A stretch of DNA of 64,000 nt from Siminovitchia thermophila (GCF_016909185.1 NZ_JAFBFH010000001.1:124001-188000), one strand, 5' to 3'. Shown: positions 37,316 to 46,882, counted from the stretch's first letter. Notes: generated by a model from the letters alone, not told the origin. Numbers and translations are program-made.

Positions 37316-38326
37316 TTGAAAGCAGCAGTCGTTAATGAATTCCAACAAGAACTGGAAATAAAAGAGGTGGATATTCCAAAGCCGGAGCATGGCGAAGTGT
37401 TGATCAAAATGGAAGCGTGCGGTGTTTGCCATACCGACTTGCATGCGGCCCACGGAGATTGGCCCATTAAACCAAAGCTTCCGGTTATTCCTGGCCATGA
37501 AGGCGTGGGAATTGTTGAGCAGGTAGGACAAGGCGTAACTTCCTTGAAAAAAGGAGACCGTGTCGGGGTTCCGTGGCTTTTTAAAGCATGCGGTGAATGC
37601 GAATACTGCCTATCCGGCAATGAAACCCTCTGTCCCAACCAATTAAATGGCGGCTATTCTGCTGACGGCGCCTTTGCCGAATATTGCGTGGCACCCGCCG
37701 ATTATGTGGCAAGAATTCCCGATGGTGTGGATTCCGTTGAAATTGCCCCCATATTATGTGCGGGGGTGACCACTTATAAAGCATTAAAAGTCTCCGGGGC
37801 AAAAGCGGGAGATTGGGTGGCCATTTACGGCATTGGCGGACTGGGCCATATCGCCTTGCAATATGCCAAAGCGATGGGGTTTAATGTGGTGGCGGTTGAT
37901 ATTAACGATGATAAACTTCAGCTTGCAAAGGAGCTGGGGGCTGATTTGACCGTTAATGGAAAAGCTTCAGACCCTGCGCAAACAATCAAAGATAAAGTCG
38001 GCGGCGTGCAGACCGCCATCAGTGTCGCAGTGAACAAAGCCGCGTTTGAGCAGGCTTATCACTCTGTCAAACGCGGCGGATCAGTTGTCTTAGTAGGATT
38101 GCCTAATGATGAAATCCCAGTGCCCATTTTTGATACCGTGTTAAATGGCGTAACTGTCAAAGGCTCCATTGTCGGTACAAGAAAAGATATGCAAGAAGCC
38201 TTGCAATTTGCTGCGGATGGAAAAGTTCGGGCTATCGTTTCCACCGCCAAGCTTGAAGACATTAATCAGGTGTTTGACAAAATGGAAAAAGGGCAAATCA
38301 ATGGACGGATTGTGCTAACTTTTTAA
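37316..38326 (+). CDS. adhT: Zinc-dependent alcohol dehydrogenase (ADH-T like)
   Basis: 336-residue medium-chain dehydrogenase, NAD-linked. Catalytic zinc ligands Cys38, His61 (GHEGVG) and a cysteine in PILCAGVTT near 148; structural zinc cysteines in [17 protein letters not shown] near 92-106; Rossmann motif GIGGLGH near 172. It is very like the thermostable ADH-T of Geobacillus. The start is TTG with AAGGAGG eight bases upstream. Expression from a -24/-12 promoter ties it to an enhancer-binding protein, presumably the convergent NtrC-like gene. Confidence 0.93.
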   Translation: MKAAVVNEFQQELEIKEVDIPKPEHGEVLIKMEACGVCHTDLHAAHGDWPIKPKLPVIPGHEGVGIVEQVGQGVTSLKKGDRVGVPWLFKACGECEYCLSGNETLCPNQLNGGYSADGAFAEYCVAPADYVARIPDGVDSVEIAPILCAGVTTYKALKVSGAKAGDWVAIYGIGGLGHIALQYAKAMGFNVVAVDINDDKLQLAKELGADLTVNGKASDPAQTIKDKVGGVQTAISVAVNKAAFEQAYHSVKRGGSVVLVGLPNDEIPVPIFDTVLNGVTVKGSIVGTRKDMQEALQFAADGKVRAIVSTAKLEDINQVFDKMEKGQINGRIVLTF

Positions 38327-38489
38327 TGTATCCGTTACTTGATAAACAAGAAAAAGCGTAGCCAATGACATACTAAGGCTTTGCCATTGATAACTATAAA
38401 AAGCGGGGAGACAATGACAGCAATCCCCGGGAACCGCTTCCAACGATTGATTCGGGTAGGCAATTCCAAGGTGCATTACCCAACATCAG

Positions 38490-38522
38490 GCATCCGCTCA
38501 TTTCATGGACGGGTGCTTTTTT
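38490..38522 (+). terminator. Terminator of the alcohol dehydrogenase transcript
   Basis: GCATCCG-N13-CGGGTGC then TTTTTT. It overlaps the last codons of the convergent regulator gene. Confidence 0.6.
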
Positions 38523-39936
38523 CATTCAATAAGTACCTGAGCTTACGCATGCTTATATTCAAACGCTTGGCTGCATCCTGTCTGTTTCCGATCGTTGCCC
38601 TCAGCATTTTTATGACGAATGCACGGCCGATTTCACGTTCCAGCTCTTTTACGTTGTGCAGAATCATTTCCATTTCGACTTTGTCTTCACTTTTCCAAAC
38701 GGCAATCATGTTATCTGTCCATTGTTGCATATATTCCTCAAAGTTCTCTTCTTCAGGCTGTTTTTTTTCAACAAGACGCGGCTTGCCGATCCGCATTTTC
38801 TCGGGCAAATGTTTAGGGGTGATGATGTGGCTGTCTTCATCCATAACCGTTAATGCCCGCTTGATAACATTGGATAATTCCCTTACATTCCCCGGCCAAT
38901 CGTATTGCTCGAATATGGCGGCCGTTTCTGCACTTAACTGGAAGACAGTTCCCGCCTGTTCCAACAAATGATTTGCAATCAGATGAATGTCTTCCTTCCT
39001 TTCCCGCAAAGGAGGGATGACCAACTTCACAACATCCAACCGATACAAGAGATCTTCCCGGAATGTTTTGCTTTTGACCGCTTCTGCGAGATCGACATGC
39101 GTGGCCGAAATAATCCGGGTGTTTGTTTTTTGTATTTTTTCACCGCCAACCCGCATAAATTCACCTGTCTCCAATATACGCAGCAGCTTCACCTGTGTGG
39201 CTAGCGAAGCCTCACCAATTTCATCCAAGAACAATGTCCCTTTTCCCGCCAGTTCAAACACGCCTTTTCTTTCTTTGAGCGCACCTGTAAAAGCGCCCTT
39301 ATCGTGGCCGAACAGTTCGCTTTCCAGCAGTGTGTCAGATAAAGCGCCGCAGTTAATGCCGATAAAAGGCTGTTCATTCCGCTTACTCGCTTGGTGAATG
39401 AAATGAGCCAACAGTTCCTTTCCCGTCCCTGTCTCACCCTCAATGAGAACATTGATATGTTTGGGGGCAATTTTATAGGCAAGAGCGAGAAGACGCTTCA
39501 TCGTTTCACTATTTCCCGTCACAATGCCGCTCTTTTTAGCCAGTACTTGAATATCACTTTCCGCCATGGTTGTTTTGTTTTTCAACAGATGGTCAATGGT
39601 TTTTTCTAATACATCTAAATCGGCAAACGGCTTTTCAATAAAGTCGTTGGCACCAAGCTTAATTGCTTCTACAGCCACTTTTATCGTACTATATCCGGTC
39701 ATAACGATCGTTTTGCACACAGGCATTTGTTCCGTTATCTCTTTTAAAATATCCAATCCGCTCGCATCGGGCAGCTTCACATCGATCAACGCCAAGTGGT
39801 AGGACTGCTGCCGAAATAACCGTTGAAAATCTTTCCCGTTATATGCTTTGTATACTTCTAAGTTTTTTTCTTTTAAAAAATAACTTAAAAAATTGGCGAC
39901 TTCTCGATCGTCATCCACTATCAATATATTGGCCAC
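38503..39936 (-). CDS. NtrC-family response regulator (sigma-54 activator)
   Basis: 477 residues: receiver domain with phospho-acceptor Asp52 in LALIDVKLPD, AAA+ domain with GETGTGKE, the sigma-54 loop GHDKGAFTGA and FLDEIGEA, and a C-terminal Fis-type helix-turn-helix (RQDAAKRLNISMRKLRYLL). GTG start chosen: GGTGG and AGG lie upstream, and the receiver fold begins at once (ANILIVDDD). It sits 16 bases after its partner kinase. Likely target: the dyad and -24/-12 promoter of the convergent alcohol dehydrogenase. Confidence 0.9.
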   Translation of the reverse strand: MANILIVDDDREVANFLSYFLKEKNLEVYKAYNGKDFQRLFRQQSYHLALIDVKLPDASGLDILKEITEQMPVCKTIVMTGYSTIKVAVEAIKLGANDFIEKPFADLDVLEKTIDHLLKNKTTMAESDIQVLAKKSGIVTGNSETMKRLLALAYKIAPKHINVLIEGETGTGKELLAHFIHQASKRNEQPFIGINCGALSDTLLESELFGHDKGAFTGALKERKGVFELAGKGTLFLDEIGEASLATQVKLLRILETGEFMRVGGEKIQKTNTRIISATHVDLAEAVKSKTFREDLLYRLDVVKLVIPPLRERKEDIHLIANHLLEQAGTVFQLSAETAAIFEQYDWPGNVRELSNVIKRALTVMDEDSHIITPKHLPEKMRIGKPRLVEKKQPEEENFEEYMQQWTDNMIAVWKSEDKVEMEMILHNVKELEREIGRAFVIKMLRATIGNRQDAAKRLNISMRKLRYLLNEKSTRP

Positions 39937-39952
39937 AATCCTACACCACCTT

Positions 39953-41614
39953 TTATGCAGGGTCCTTTTTGACCGGCAAACGAAGAGTGAAAACACTCCC
40001 AATCCCCGGTTCGCTTTTGACATCAATCGTCCCGCCATGAGCTTCCGCAATACCAAGGCTGACTGATAGACCAAGTCCTGTTCCTTTCAAAGCTTCTTTC
40101 GTCGTATAAAACGGATGGAATATTTCCTTCATTCCTTTTGAATCAATTCCCGGCCCATTATCACTGACCGATAGGGCAACCCCTTCCCGGCTGCTTTCCG
40201 TTCGAATGATGATTTTTTTGTCATTCTGCCTCGCTGTCTCATCCAGCGCATCCCTGGCATTTAAAAGCAAGTTGATGATAATCTGCTCAAGCTGCTGGAT
40301 GCTGCCATCGACAAGGGGAATATCGGGATCGAGTCTCACTTTTACATCAATATGGCTCTGGCGAATTTGATACCCGACGAGGCTAAGTACTTGTTCAACC
40401 GCCTCATTGAGGGAACAAGTTTGGAATAAGTATTCGTCCTGTCTGGAAAAAGTGAGCAAATTCCGAATAATATCTTGACATCTTTTGCTGCATTTCAAAA
40501 CATCTGCCAGCAATTCATGCGAAGGATGACCTTTATCCGCTTTTCGCAGCAATAACTGAGTGTTTCCTAAAATCGCCGTCAAGGGATTGTTCAACTCATG
40601 GGCCACTCCTGCAGCCATTTCACCAAGAGCCGCCAGCTTGCCGGATTGCATCATCCGCGCCTCAAAATGGCGTTTTTCGGTCACATCTTTTATATAGGCG
40701 ATCACCCCGTACATGTCATCTTTTTCGTTTATGATCGGGTATGTATGCACTTCACAAATCGTCTGGCCAAACATTGTTATTTCCCGATAGGCAGTCCTTT
40801 TCGTCTTCAAAGTTTCATAAAGCGGACTTTCCTCTTTCATCTGCTCTCCATACAGCAAATTGTCCAATGTGTAATCGGCGGCCTCCACCCCATCCAAACG
40901 GAAAAAAGAAGATGCCGCTCCGTTGCACCGCAAAATGCTTCCGTTTACATCGACTAACATAATCGGATCTGCCACCGCAAGAAATGTCTGCTCCCATTCT
41001 TTCTTGCTATTCAATACTTCGTTATATAAACGGACATTCTCAATGCATACTGCCAATTGGTCCGAAAACTGCTGTAAAAACACAAGATCTTCTTTGTCAT
41101 ATGCTGATTGCCGCTCACTCCCCAGACTTAAAACACCGATAATCCGCCCTTTGCCATAAAGGGGAAAAACAAGCACTTCGCGCAAACTTAATTTTTCAAA
41201 AGCCACTATTTCCGTGTACGTTTCCCGATCATCCGCATTCACAAAATACACCTGCGAAATACCAGACTCCGCCACCTTCCAATAAAGGGACTTTTCCTTA
41301 GGTATCGCACTCCCGATATCAACATGGGCGTAATCACGCGGATATACATTTGTCAGTATCAGTTTGCCGCTTTTAAAAATGGACAAACTCAATCTCTTAA
41401 GAGGAAATATTTTCCGCAATTTTTCCAGTATGTTTTTCAGCATGGCGTCCATTGACATATCAATATTAAAGCTTCGCATCACTTCATTGATGATCTCAAG
41501 CTGTGTATTTTTCTTCTTCATTTCATCAATCGTTTTTTTGAGTTCCGTATAATAATTGATTTTCGATGAGGAAACCCCGACAAGCCGTTCAATCAACTGC
41601 TGTCTGTCTGACAT
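39953..41614 (-). CDS. Soluble NtrB-type sensor histidine kinase (GAF, PAS, HisKA, HATPase)
   Basis: 553-residue kinase with no membrane helix. A coiled N-terminus leads to a GAF domain (residues about 55-205), a PAS domain (VADPIMLVDVNGSILRCNG, about 215-325), HisKA with the phospho-histidine in GVAHELNNPLTAILGN near 338, and an ATPase domain with NLLLNARDAL, DNGPGI and GTGLGLSVS. Being soluble it should sense an internal metabolite or redox cue. It precedes the NtrC-like regulator and follows the iron alcohol dehydrogenase on the same strand. Confidence 0.9.
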   Translation of the reverse strand: MSDRQQLIERLVGVSSSKINYYTELKKTIDEMKKKNTQLEIINEVMRSFNIDMSMDAMLKNILEKLRKIFPLKRLSLSIFKSGKLILTNVYPRDYAHVDIGSAIPKEKSLYWKVAESGISQVYFVNADDRETYTEIVAFEKLSLREVLVFPLYGKGRIIGVLSLGSERQSAYDKEDLVFLQQFSDQLAVCIENVRLYNEVLNSKKEWEQTFLAVADPIMLVDVNGSILRCNGAASSFFRLDGVEAADYTLDNLLYGEQMKEESPLYETLKTKRTAYREITMFGQTICEVHTYPIINEKDDMYGVIAYIKDVTEKRHFEARMMQSGKLAALGEMAAGVAHELNNPLTAILGNTQLLLRKADKGHPSHELLADVLKCSKRCQDIIRNLLTFSRQDEYLFQTCSLNEAVEQVLSLVGYQIRQSHIDVKVRLDPDIPLVDGSIQQLEQIIINLLLNARDALDETARQNDKKIIIRTESSREGVALSVSDNGPGIDSKGMKEIFHPFYTTKEALKGTGLGLSVSLGIAEAHGGTIDVKSEPGIGSVFTLRLPVKKDPA

Positions 41615-41625
41615 TAGATGCCCTC

Positions 41626-42759
41626 CTATAATGCGAGTTTAAACAACCTTTCCACATCTGCCGCTGTGATGTCACGGGGGTTGGTAATCATGCAAGCATC
41701 TTCTATTGCGACTTGCCCGATAATGGCCGCATCCGAATTTTGCAACCCCATGTCCGATAACCGCTGAGGCGCCCCGATATCCAGCGACAGTTGCTTGACA
41801 TATTCGATCGCTTTTTTCCCTGAATGGCGGCCGTCTTCGCCAAACAGCTCCGCAATCTGATAAAACTTTTCCGGACAAGCTAAATAATTAAATTCCATGA
41901 CGTAGGGCAGTAAAATGGCATTTACATCACCATGTGGCAGAAGAAATCGTCCCCCGATCGCATGACTCATGGCGTGGACTGCCCCAAGAATCGCGTTCGA
42001 GAAAGCCAAACCGGCCTGTACGCTTGCCATGGCCATTTTTTCTTTCGCTTCTTTATTCATTTTGGAAGCGACAGACGGCCGTAAATATTGCGCTACGAGC
42101 GAAATCGCACTTTTTGCCTGTACGTCCGTCAAGGGAGTTGCCGCAATGCTGACGAATGATTCGATTGCATGCGTCAACACATCCAATCCTGTTGTCGCCG
42201 TTAAGTGGGGACTTTTCGTCATCAATGTCTGGGGATCCACTATGGCAATATCAGGGACAAGGGATTTGGAAATGATCGTCAATTTTTTCTTTTTCTCCGA
42301 ATCCGTTATAATTGAAAATTGGGATACCTCGGAACCTGATCCGGCAGTCGTCGCGACCATCACTTGGGGAGGAAGAGGAAATACGATTTTGTCCACTCCT
42401 TCATAATCATGAATGCTTCCGCCATTTGTGGCAACGATGGCAATGGCCTTCGCCACATCAATGGGACTGCCGCCGCCAACCCCTACAATGGCATCACACT
42501 CCTCTTCCAAATATATTTGTACACCCCTATCCACCTCATCATCTTTGGGATTCGTTGTGATATCCGAAAAAATGACATAGGGAAGTCCGGCACTTTTACA
42601 ACTGTCTAGTACCTGCTCGAACCAGTTCAAAGCCAGAACCCCCGGATCCGTCGTAATAAACACTTTCCTGGCACCAAGCCTTGCGCAGCTCTCGCCCACC
42701 CGCTCAATGGAATCGCTTCCAATAATAAGTTCCGGCATGACGAATTTATTAATCTTCAT
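41626..42759 (-). CDS. Iron-containing alcohol dehydrogenase
   Basis: Group III metal-dependent dehydrogenase of 377 residues. The nucleotide motif GVGGGSPIDVAKA is near residues 90-102, TTAGSGSEVS follows, and metal ligands are in GLDVLTHAIES and AVHAMSHAIGGRFLLPHGDVNA. Residue His/His spacing is intact. ATG chosen; GGGAGGGG lies 11 bases upstream and a GTG inside that site gives a seven-residue longer alternative. First gene of an operon with the sensor pair; a TATAAT hexamer upstream suggests sigma-A expression. Natural substrate unknown. Confidence 0.9.
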   Translation of the reverse strand: MKINKFVMPELIIGSDSIERVGESCARLGARKVFITTDPGVLALNWFEQVLDSCKSAGLPYVIFSDITTNPKDDEVDRGVQIYLEEECDAIVGVGGGSPIDVAKAIAIVATNGGSIHDYEGVDKIVFPLPPQVMVATTAGSGSEVSQFSIITDSEKKKKLTIISKSLVPDIAIVDPQTLMTKSPHLTATTGLDVLTHAIESFVSIAATPLTDVQAKSAISLVAQYLRPSVASKMNKEAKEKMAMASVQAGLAFSNAILGAVHAMSHAIGGRFLLPHGDVNAILLPYVMEFNYLACPEKFYQIAELFGEDGRHSGKKAIEYVKQLSLDIGAPQRLSDMGLQNSDAAIIGQVAIEDACMITNPRDITAADVERLFKLAL

Positions 42760-42780
42760 AAGCGGGCGATCCCCTCCCAC

Positions 42781-43187
42781 AACTCTTTTATACTATTATA
42801 ACAGGTATTTTTCTTGACCACCGCATAAAAATTCCAGAAAAGTTGCTCTCCATGAATCAAAATGTAAATCGCGACGTTTTCAACTTGAAGCATACTTATA
42901 TACGTTGAGCTGATCTTATACCTGTCGACACGGTTGCTGTTTGTAAAAAATACACCGACTCATGTCATGGCTTATTAAGACTAAGTTAAAAGCAAAGCCG
43001 CAACTTCGGAGGAAGCCTCAAAAGCTGCGGCCATTTGCTTGCGGCTATTATATTTCTGTACCTAAAAAGAATATACCATCTTTTGGCCCTCTGAAAAAAG
43101 TTCTATTTGGCATGCTCAAGGGGGAGCTCCCCCCAATAGGTCATCCGATAATTGAAAAGCGACATGTTGGACAGCCTCTATGTGAAT
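42781..43187. other. Intergenic stretch, no gene seen
   Basis: About 400 bases between the iron dehydrogenase start and the end of the small membrane-protein gene. It contains the upstream region of the former and a terminator hairpin for the latter. An 86-codon plus-strand frame here has no ribosome site and antisense overlap, and I do not support it. Confidence 0.5.
42984..43031 (-). terminator. Terminator of the AraC/small membrane protein operon
   Basis: Minus strand GCCGCA...TGCGGC with inner GAGG/CCTC pairing, followed by TTTGCTTTT. Confidence 0.55.
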
Positions 43188-43304
43188 CTACAGAATCCAT
43201 TCTTTTACATAGGAAAAAATAACATTTCCTATGAGAAATTTTAAAGCGATGATGATGAAGAGTCCCATTAACAAAACCATTCCTGCTTTCTTGTTATTAG
43301 CCAT
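43188..43304 (-). CDS. 38-residue single-helix membrane protein
   Basis: MANNKKAGMVLLMGLFIIIA followed by LKFLIGNVIFSYVKEWIL: a short lysine-containing N-terminus and one hydrophobic segment (about residues 9-32). The AAGGAGG six bases before its ATG is as strong as any in the window, which is the main reason to believe it. It starts 11 bases after the AraC-family gene stop on the same strand, so the two are co-transcribed, and a terminator follows. No homologue is recognised; function unknown. Confidence 0.65.
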   Translation of the reverse strand: MANNKKAGMVLLMGLFIIIALKFLIGNVIFSYVKEWIL

Positions 43305-43315
43305 GCGAATCCTCC

Positions 43316-44197
43316 TTATTCTTCAAACGATAAATTGATAGGTTCATCCAATAACTCGCTGGTGAACTCTAAGTTTGTTGTAGGTGTATTGTGGTCAACT
43401 TCTTCAAATGTTATTTCATCCACCCAAACATGGCCTTTCCCTGAAAGCAATACGCCGATAGCAATGACCGCACTATTTTCCGGCACATCCAAAACAATGG
43501 CGTAATGGTTCCATTCATTGTCTCCCTTTATCGGACGATCACTCATATTATCAAATTGCAAGACATCTTGGAGATGGTCATCAACCCGCATCCATAATCC
43601 GCAAAATCCATCCACTCCTTTTGATTTGATAAAACCGGAGAGCTTTAATCTTTTCCCCAAATATTTATCCGCTTTGAATTCCTGCATCATCGTTGCAAAC
43701 TCCCCAACTTCTTCTACAGTGACAGATTTTAAATACCCCGATGCTTGCCCTTTATGGAATATCTCTCTGTCAATCCCCATTTCATAATGAAATGGATGAC
43801 TACCGCTTAATTGCCATCCTTTTAATAATTGGTCATTTTTCAACTTCATTTCCTCCTTTTGAAATAGCAATTTACCCATGATTTTCCGATATTGGCCCGG
43901 TGGCAAATGATAATACTTTTTAAAAGAGCGAGTGAAAGACTCTTGTGATTCAAAGCGATAAAAAAGAGCAATGTCGATGATTTTTTCATCCGTATACAGC
44001 AATAATGTAGCAGAATTGGCAATGCGCCGATAGCGCACATACTCGGAAATAGATACACCCACTTCACGGAGAAAAATCCGGTGATAATGATATTTGGAAA
44101 AACCAGCCTGCCGGGCGATCCTGTCTAACGATAAATCTGTCTGTAAATGATTCTCGATATAATGAATCGTTTTTTGAATAATCGGGTTGTAGCTCAT
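43316..44197 (-). CDS. AraC-family regulator with C-terminal beta-sandwich-like domain
   Basis: 293 residues. The N-terminal 100 are two AraC helix-turn-helices (LSLDRIARQAGFSKYHYHRIF and IIDIALFYRFESQESFTRSFKKYY). After a linker, residues about 130-290 (KGWQLSGSHPFHYEMGIDR ... GKGHVWVDEITFEEVD) read like a carbohydrate-binding-module-type beta sandwich rather than the usual GyrI-like effector domain. ATG with AAGGAGG ten bases upstream. Co-transcribed with the small membrane protein. Ligand unknown. Confidence 0.83.
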   Translation of the reverse strand: MSYNPIIQKTIHYIENHLQTDLSLDRIARQAGFSKYHYHRIFLREVGVSISEYVRYRRIANSATLLLYTDEKIIDIALFYRFESQESFTRSFKKYYHLPPGQYRKIMGKLLFQKEEMKLKNDQLLKGWQLSGSHPFHYEMGIDREIFHKGQASGYLKSVTVEEVGEFATMMQEFKADKYLGKRLKLSGFIKSKGVDGFCGLWMRVDDHLQDVLQFDNMSDRPIKGDNEWNHYAIVLDVPENSAVIAIGVLLSGKGHVWVDEITFEEVDHNTPTTNLEFTSELLDEPINLSFEE

Positions 44198-44380
44198 CAC
44201 CGTGCCTCCTTGACTATAAGATAACAAAAAGAACGAAAGACTTTTTGACATAAATTGCTCTCTTTTGAAAAGGAAAGCTGGGAATTGCTATTCATACAAA
44301 TCGTGAAAATAAAACCGCGTGAAATCAAGATTATTACATTTGATTTCATGCGGCATGTTCATCTTATAGGGTATTGTCGC

Positions 44381-46042
44381 CTACATTCTTCCGGACTTGA
44401 AAATCGAGTAGATCATAAATAAAAACATGAGTGTAGCCACGACCGAACCTATTTCAATGGCAGGAAGCCTGAATAAAAAGGCCGTTTTGTCAGCAATAGC
44501 GGTCCCGATGATTAAGCCGACCATTAAAATACTAAAAGAAAGCAAAATGATACTAAAAGAAAGCCGATTGCTGATTTTATCCAATCTTTGCAGAAAAGTT
44601 TGCAACTCTTTTATATTAATATCAAATCGGAGTCTGCCTTTTTTGACGGTTGTCGAGATTTCTTTTAAGTCCTTCGGCAGATCCCTGATGACTTCAATAT
44701 TCTCAATCATATCCTCCAAAGACCTGCTCAGAATATGTTTTGGGCTGAACCTTTGTTTCATCAATTTTTTGCCGAATGGCTCAACCGCACTCATGACACT
44801 GAATTCCGGATCCAATGTTGAGATAATCTCCTCCATCGTCAAGATCGCCTTGCCGAGAATCGCAATTTCGGTCGGAATCCTCACCCGATGCCTATAAGCG
44901 ATGGCGAACACATCGGTAAGCGCTGTCCCCATGCTGATTTCCTTAAAAGCAGTATCATAATATTTGCTGATCAAGCGCTCCAAATCATACTGAAGATCGT
45001 GTGCATCCGTATCCCCGTCAAGCAAATCCATCGCAGCAAATGTCTTGATCATCCCCTTGGCGCTTCCTTGCTGGAGATTCATTAAAAGAGAGGCAAAGTG
45101 ATACTTCAAATCCTCCTTCAACTGCCCCACCATCCCAAAATCCAAATAGGCAACAACATTATCGGGTAAAACATAAATATTTCCGGGATGCGGGTCCCCA
45201 TGGAAAAAACCGTGCTCCAACACTTGGCTGAACATCGAATCGGCCAGCCGTCCTGCAATCAGTTTCCGGTCATATCCTGCTTCATCCAACTTGTCCACGT
45301 GCGTCACTTTAATTCCTTTGATTAATTCCATCGTAAGAACCTTCTTAGATGAAAAGTCCCAGTAAATTCGTGGAATATGGATAGACGACTCATTTACAAA
45401 TTGCCTCGCAATACGTTCTCCATTACGACCCTCCACTTCGTAATTCAGTTCATCGCGCAAAGAAGCGGAGAACTCTTCGATCATTTCACGAATCCGGTAC
45501 CGCCTGGCCAGCTCCATCCTTTTTTCGACTCCTCTGGCCAAATCATGCAAAATGTCCAAATCAGTTTCAATGATCGACTGGATGTCAGGCCGCTGAATTT
45601 TCACAGCCACTTTTTCACCCGTGAAAAGCTGCGCAACATGTACCTGTCCGATCGAAGCAGTCGCAAGGGGCGTTTGCTGAAATTCTTGAAAAAGATTTTC
45701 AATTGTATCCCCGAGCTCCAACTCTACAATTTCAACCACTTTTTCATAAGAAAAAGGGACGACATCATCCTGAAGCTTCTCCAATTCAGAAGCAACCTCT
45801 TCCGGAATCAAATCCCGGCGGGAGCTTGCGATCTGCCCCAGCTTGATAAAAGTCGGTCCCAATCCCTGCAAAGTCGTACGAAGCCTGATCCCCAAATCCT
45901 TCATATTGTCTTTTGTATCCCGTGTCTTTCCAGTACGGTCGATCAAACCAATACGAAACAACAAATGTCCGAGTCCATTTTTTAAAAAAGCATTGATAAT
46001 TTCCTGATAACGCTGGGTGTGCTTCATTCTTCTCCCCAACAT
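44381..46042 (-). CDS. ABC1/UbiB-family atypical kinase
   Basis: 553-residue AarF/UbiB protein. Family marks: the KxGQ motif in FIKLGQIASSRRD (near 59), the alanine-rich ATASIGQVH loop, ELNYEVEGRN, the catalytic GFFHGDPHPGNI and YLDFGMVG metal motif, and two C-terminal membrane helices (residues about 495-550). Members are linked to quinone or lipid homeostasis. ATG chosen with GGAGGGG upstream; a seven-residue longer start is unsupported. Single-gene unit. Confidence 0.9.
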   Translation of the reverse strand: MLGRRMKHTQRYQEIINAFLKNGLGHLLFRIGLIDRTGKTRDTKDNMKDLGIRLRTTLQGLGPTFIKLGQIASSRRDLIPEEVASELEKLQDDVVPFSYEKVVEIVELELGDTIENLFQEFQQTPLATASIGQVHVAQLFTGEKVAVKIQRPDIQSIIETDLDILHDLARGVEKRMELARRYRIREMIEEFSASLRDELNYEVEGRNGERIARQFVNESSIHIPRIYWDFSSKKVLTMELIKGIKVTHVDKLDEAGYDRKLIAGRLADSMFSQVLEHGFFHGDPHPGNIYVLPDNVVAYLDFGMVGQLKEDLKYHFASLLMNLQQGSAKGMIKTFAAMDLLDGDTDAHDLQYDLERLISKYYDTAFKEISMGTALTDVFAIAYRHRVRIPTEIAILGKAILTMEEIISTLDPEFSVMSAVEPFGKKLMKQRFSPKHILSRSLEDMIENIEVIRDLPKDLKEISTTVKKGRLRFDINIKELQTFLQRLDKISNRLSFSIILLSFSILMVGLIIGTAIADKTAFLFRLPAIEIGSVVATLMFLFMIYSIFKSGRM

Positions 46043-46228
46043 CTTTATCCCCTCCAGCAGCATATATTAAAAATAAGGTTGCTTTCATTTAAAAAAAACC
46101 AAATGTGATTGCAAAACTTTCATTTTATAGCATAAATGCGCTTCAAAATTACATTTTGCCTGATTGACTATGCCCAAAGCAATTGTATAATAAAGGCATA
46201 CGAACATAAATAGAGAGGGGGTAATAAT

Positions 46229-46882
46229 GTGGAACAAAAACTCGATTTGATTATCAATGAGCTGCAAGCTTTGAATAAGAGGGTTTCAACCGTAGAAGAA
46301 AGAATGGCCACAAAGCAAGACCTGAAAGCCGTTGAAGAAAGAATGGCCACAAAGCAAGACCTGAAAAACGTTGAAGAAAGAATGGCCACAAAGCAAGACC
46401 TGAAAGCCGTTGAAGAAAGAATGGCCACGAAACAAGACCTGAAAGCCGTTGAAGAAAGAATGGCTACAAAACAAGACCTGAAAGCCGTTGAAGAAAGAAT
46501 GGCCACAAAACAAGACCTGAAAGCCGTTGAAGAAAGAATGGCCACGAAACAGGACTTGAAAGCTGTCGAAGAGAGAATGGCCACGAAGCAAGACCTGAAA
46601 GCTGTCGAAGAAAGAATGGCCACGAAACAAGACCTGAAAAACGTTGAGGTAAGAATCGATTCCGTTGAGGACAAACTGTCAGCAAAAATCAATCATGTCG
46701 AGAAGAAGCTCGATCGACTGTCAGAAAAAGTCGATGATCACCATATAGAAAGCATTAATGCTGATAATATTCTATTAAATGAAATCAGGACTTTGCGGGA
46801 AAATGTTGTCTTTGTAAATCGCAGGATCGCTGATGCCGAATTGGAGGTTAATGCTCTAAAGCATCGTGACTCCACCGGTTGA
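46229..46882 (+). CDS. Coiled-coil protein with nine 13-residue repeats
   Basis: 217 residues, almost wholly predicted coiled coil, soluble and highly charged. After MEQKLDLIINELQALNKRVST come nine copies of VEERMATKQDLK(A/N) (residues 22-138), then a non-repeated coiled tail (VEVRIDSVEDKLSAKINHVEKK...). Similar short-period repeats occur in Bdr-like and other bacterial coiled-coil proteins. GTG start with GAGGGGG upstream. Standalone, divergent from the UbiB-like gene. Function unknown; probably a rod or scaffold. Confidence 0.75.
   Translation: MEQKLDLIINELQALNKRVSTVEERMATKQDLKAVEERMATKQDLKNVEERMATKQDLKAVEERMATKQDLKAVEERMATKQDLKAVEERMATKQDLKAVEERMATKQDLKAVEERMATKQDLKAVEERMATKQDLKNVEVRIDSVEDKLSAKINHVEKKLDRLSEKVDDHHIESINADNILLNEIRTLRENVVFVNRRIADAELEVNALKHRDSTG
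46292..46642 (+). repeat. 39-bp in-frame minisatellite, nine units
   Basis: Nine tandem 39-base units encode the 13-residue repeats. Units differ mainly at synonymous third positions (for example CAAGAC/CAGGAC, GCC/GCT, AAG/AAA), so the protein repeat is under selection while DNA copies drift. Prone to copy-number change. Confidence 0.92.

Noticed and set aside
42962-43222. 86-codon plus-strand frame
   Set aside because: No ribosome site; overlaps a terminator hairpin and the better-supported antisense small gene.
46292-46642. Possible CRISPR array
   Set aside because: The 39-base units are contiguous with no spacers and lie in frame inside a gene.
46168-46692. Long minus-strand frame of repeated SSTAFRSCFVAIL-type units
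   Set aside because: It is the antisense of the 39-bp repeat; the 39-base period keeps all frames open. No ribosome site, and the plus frame has coding-like synonymous variation.
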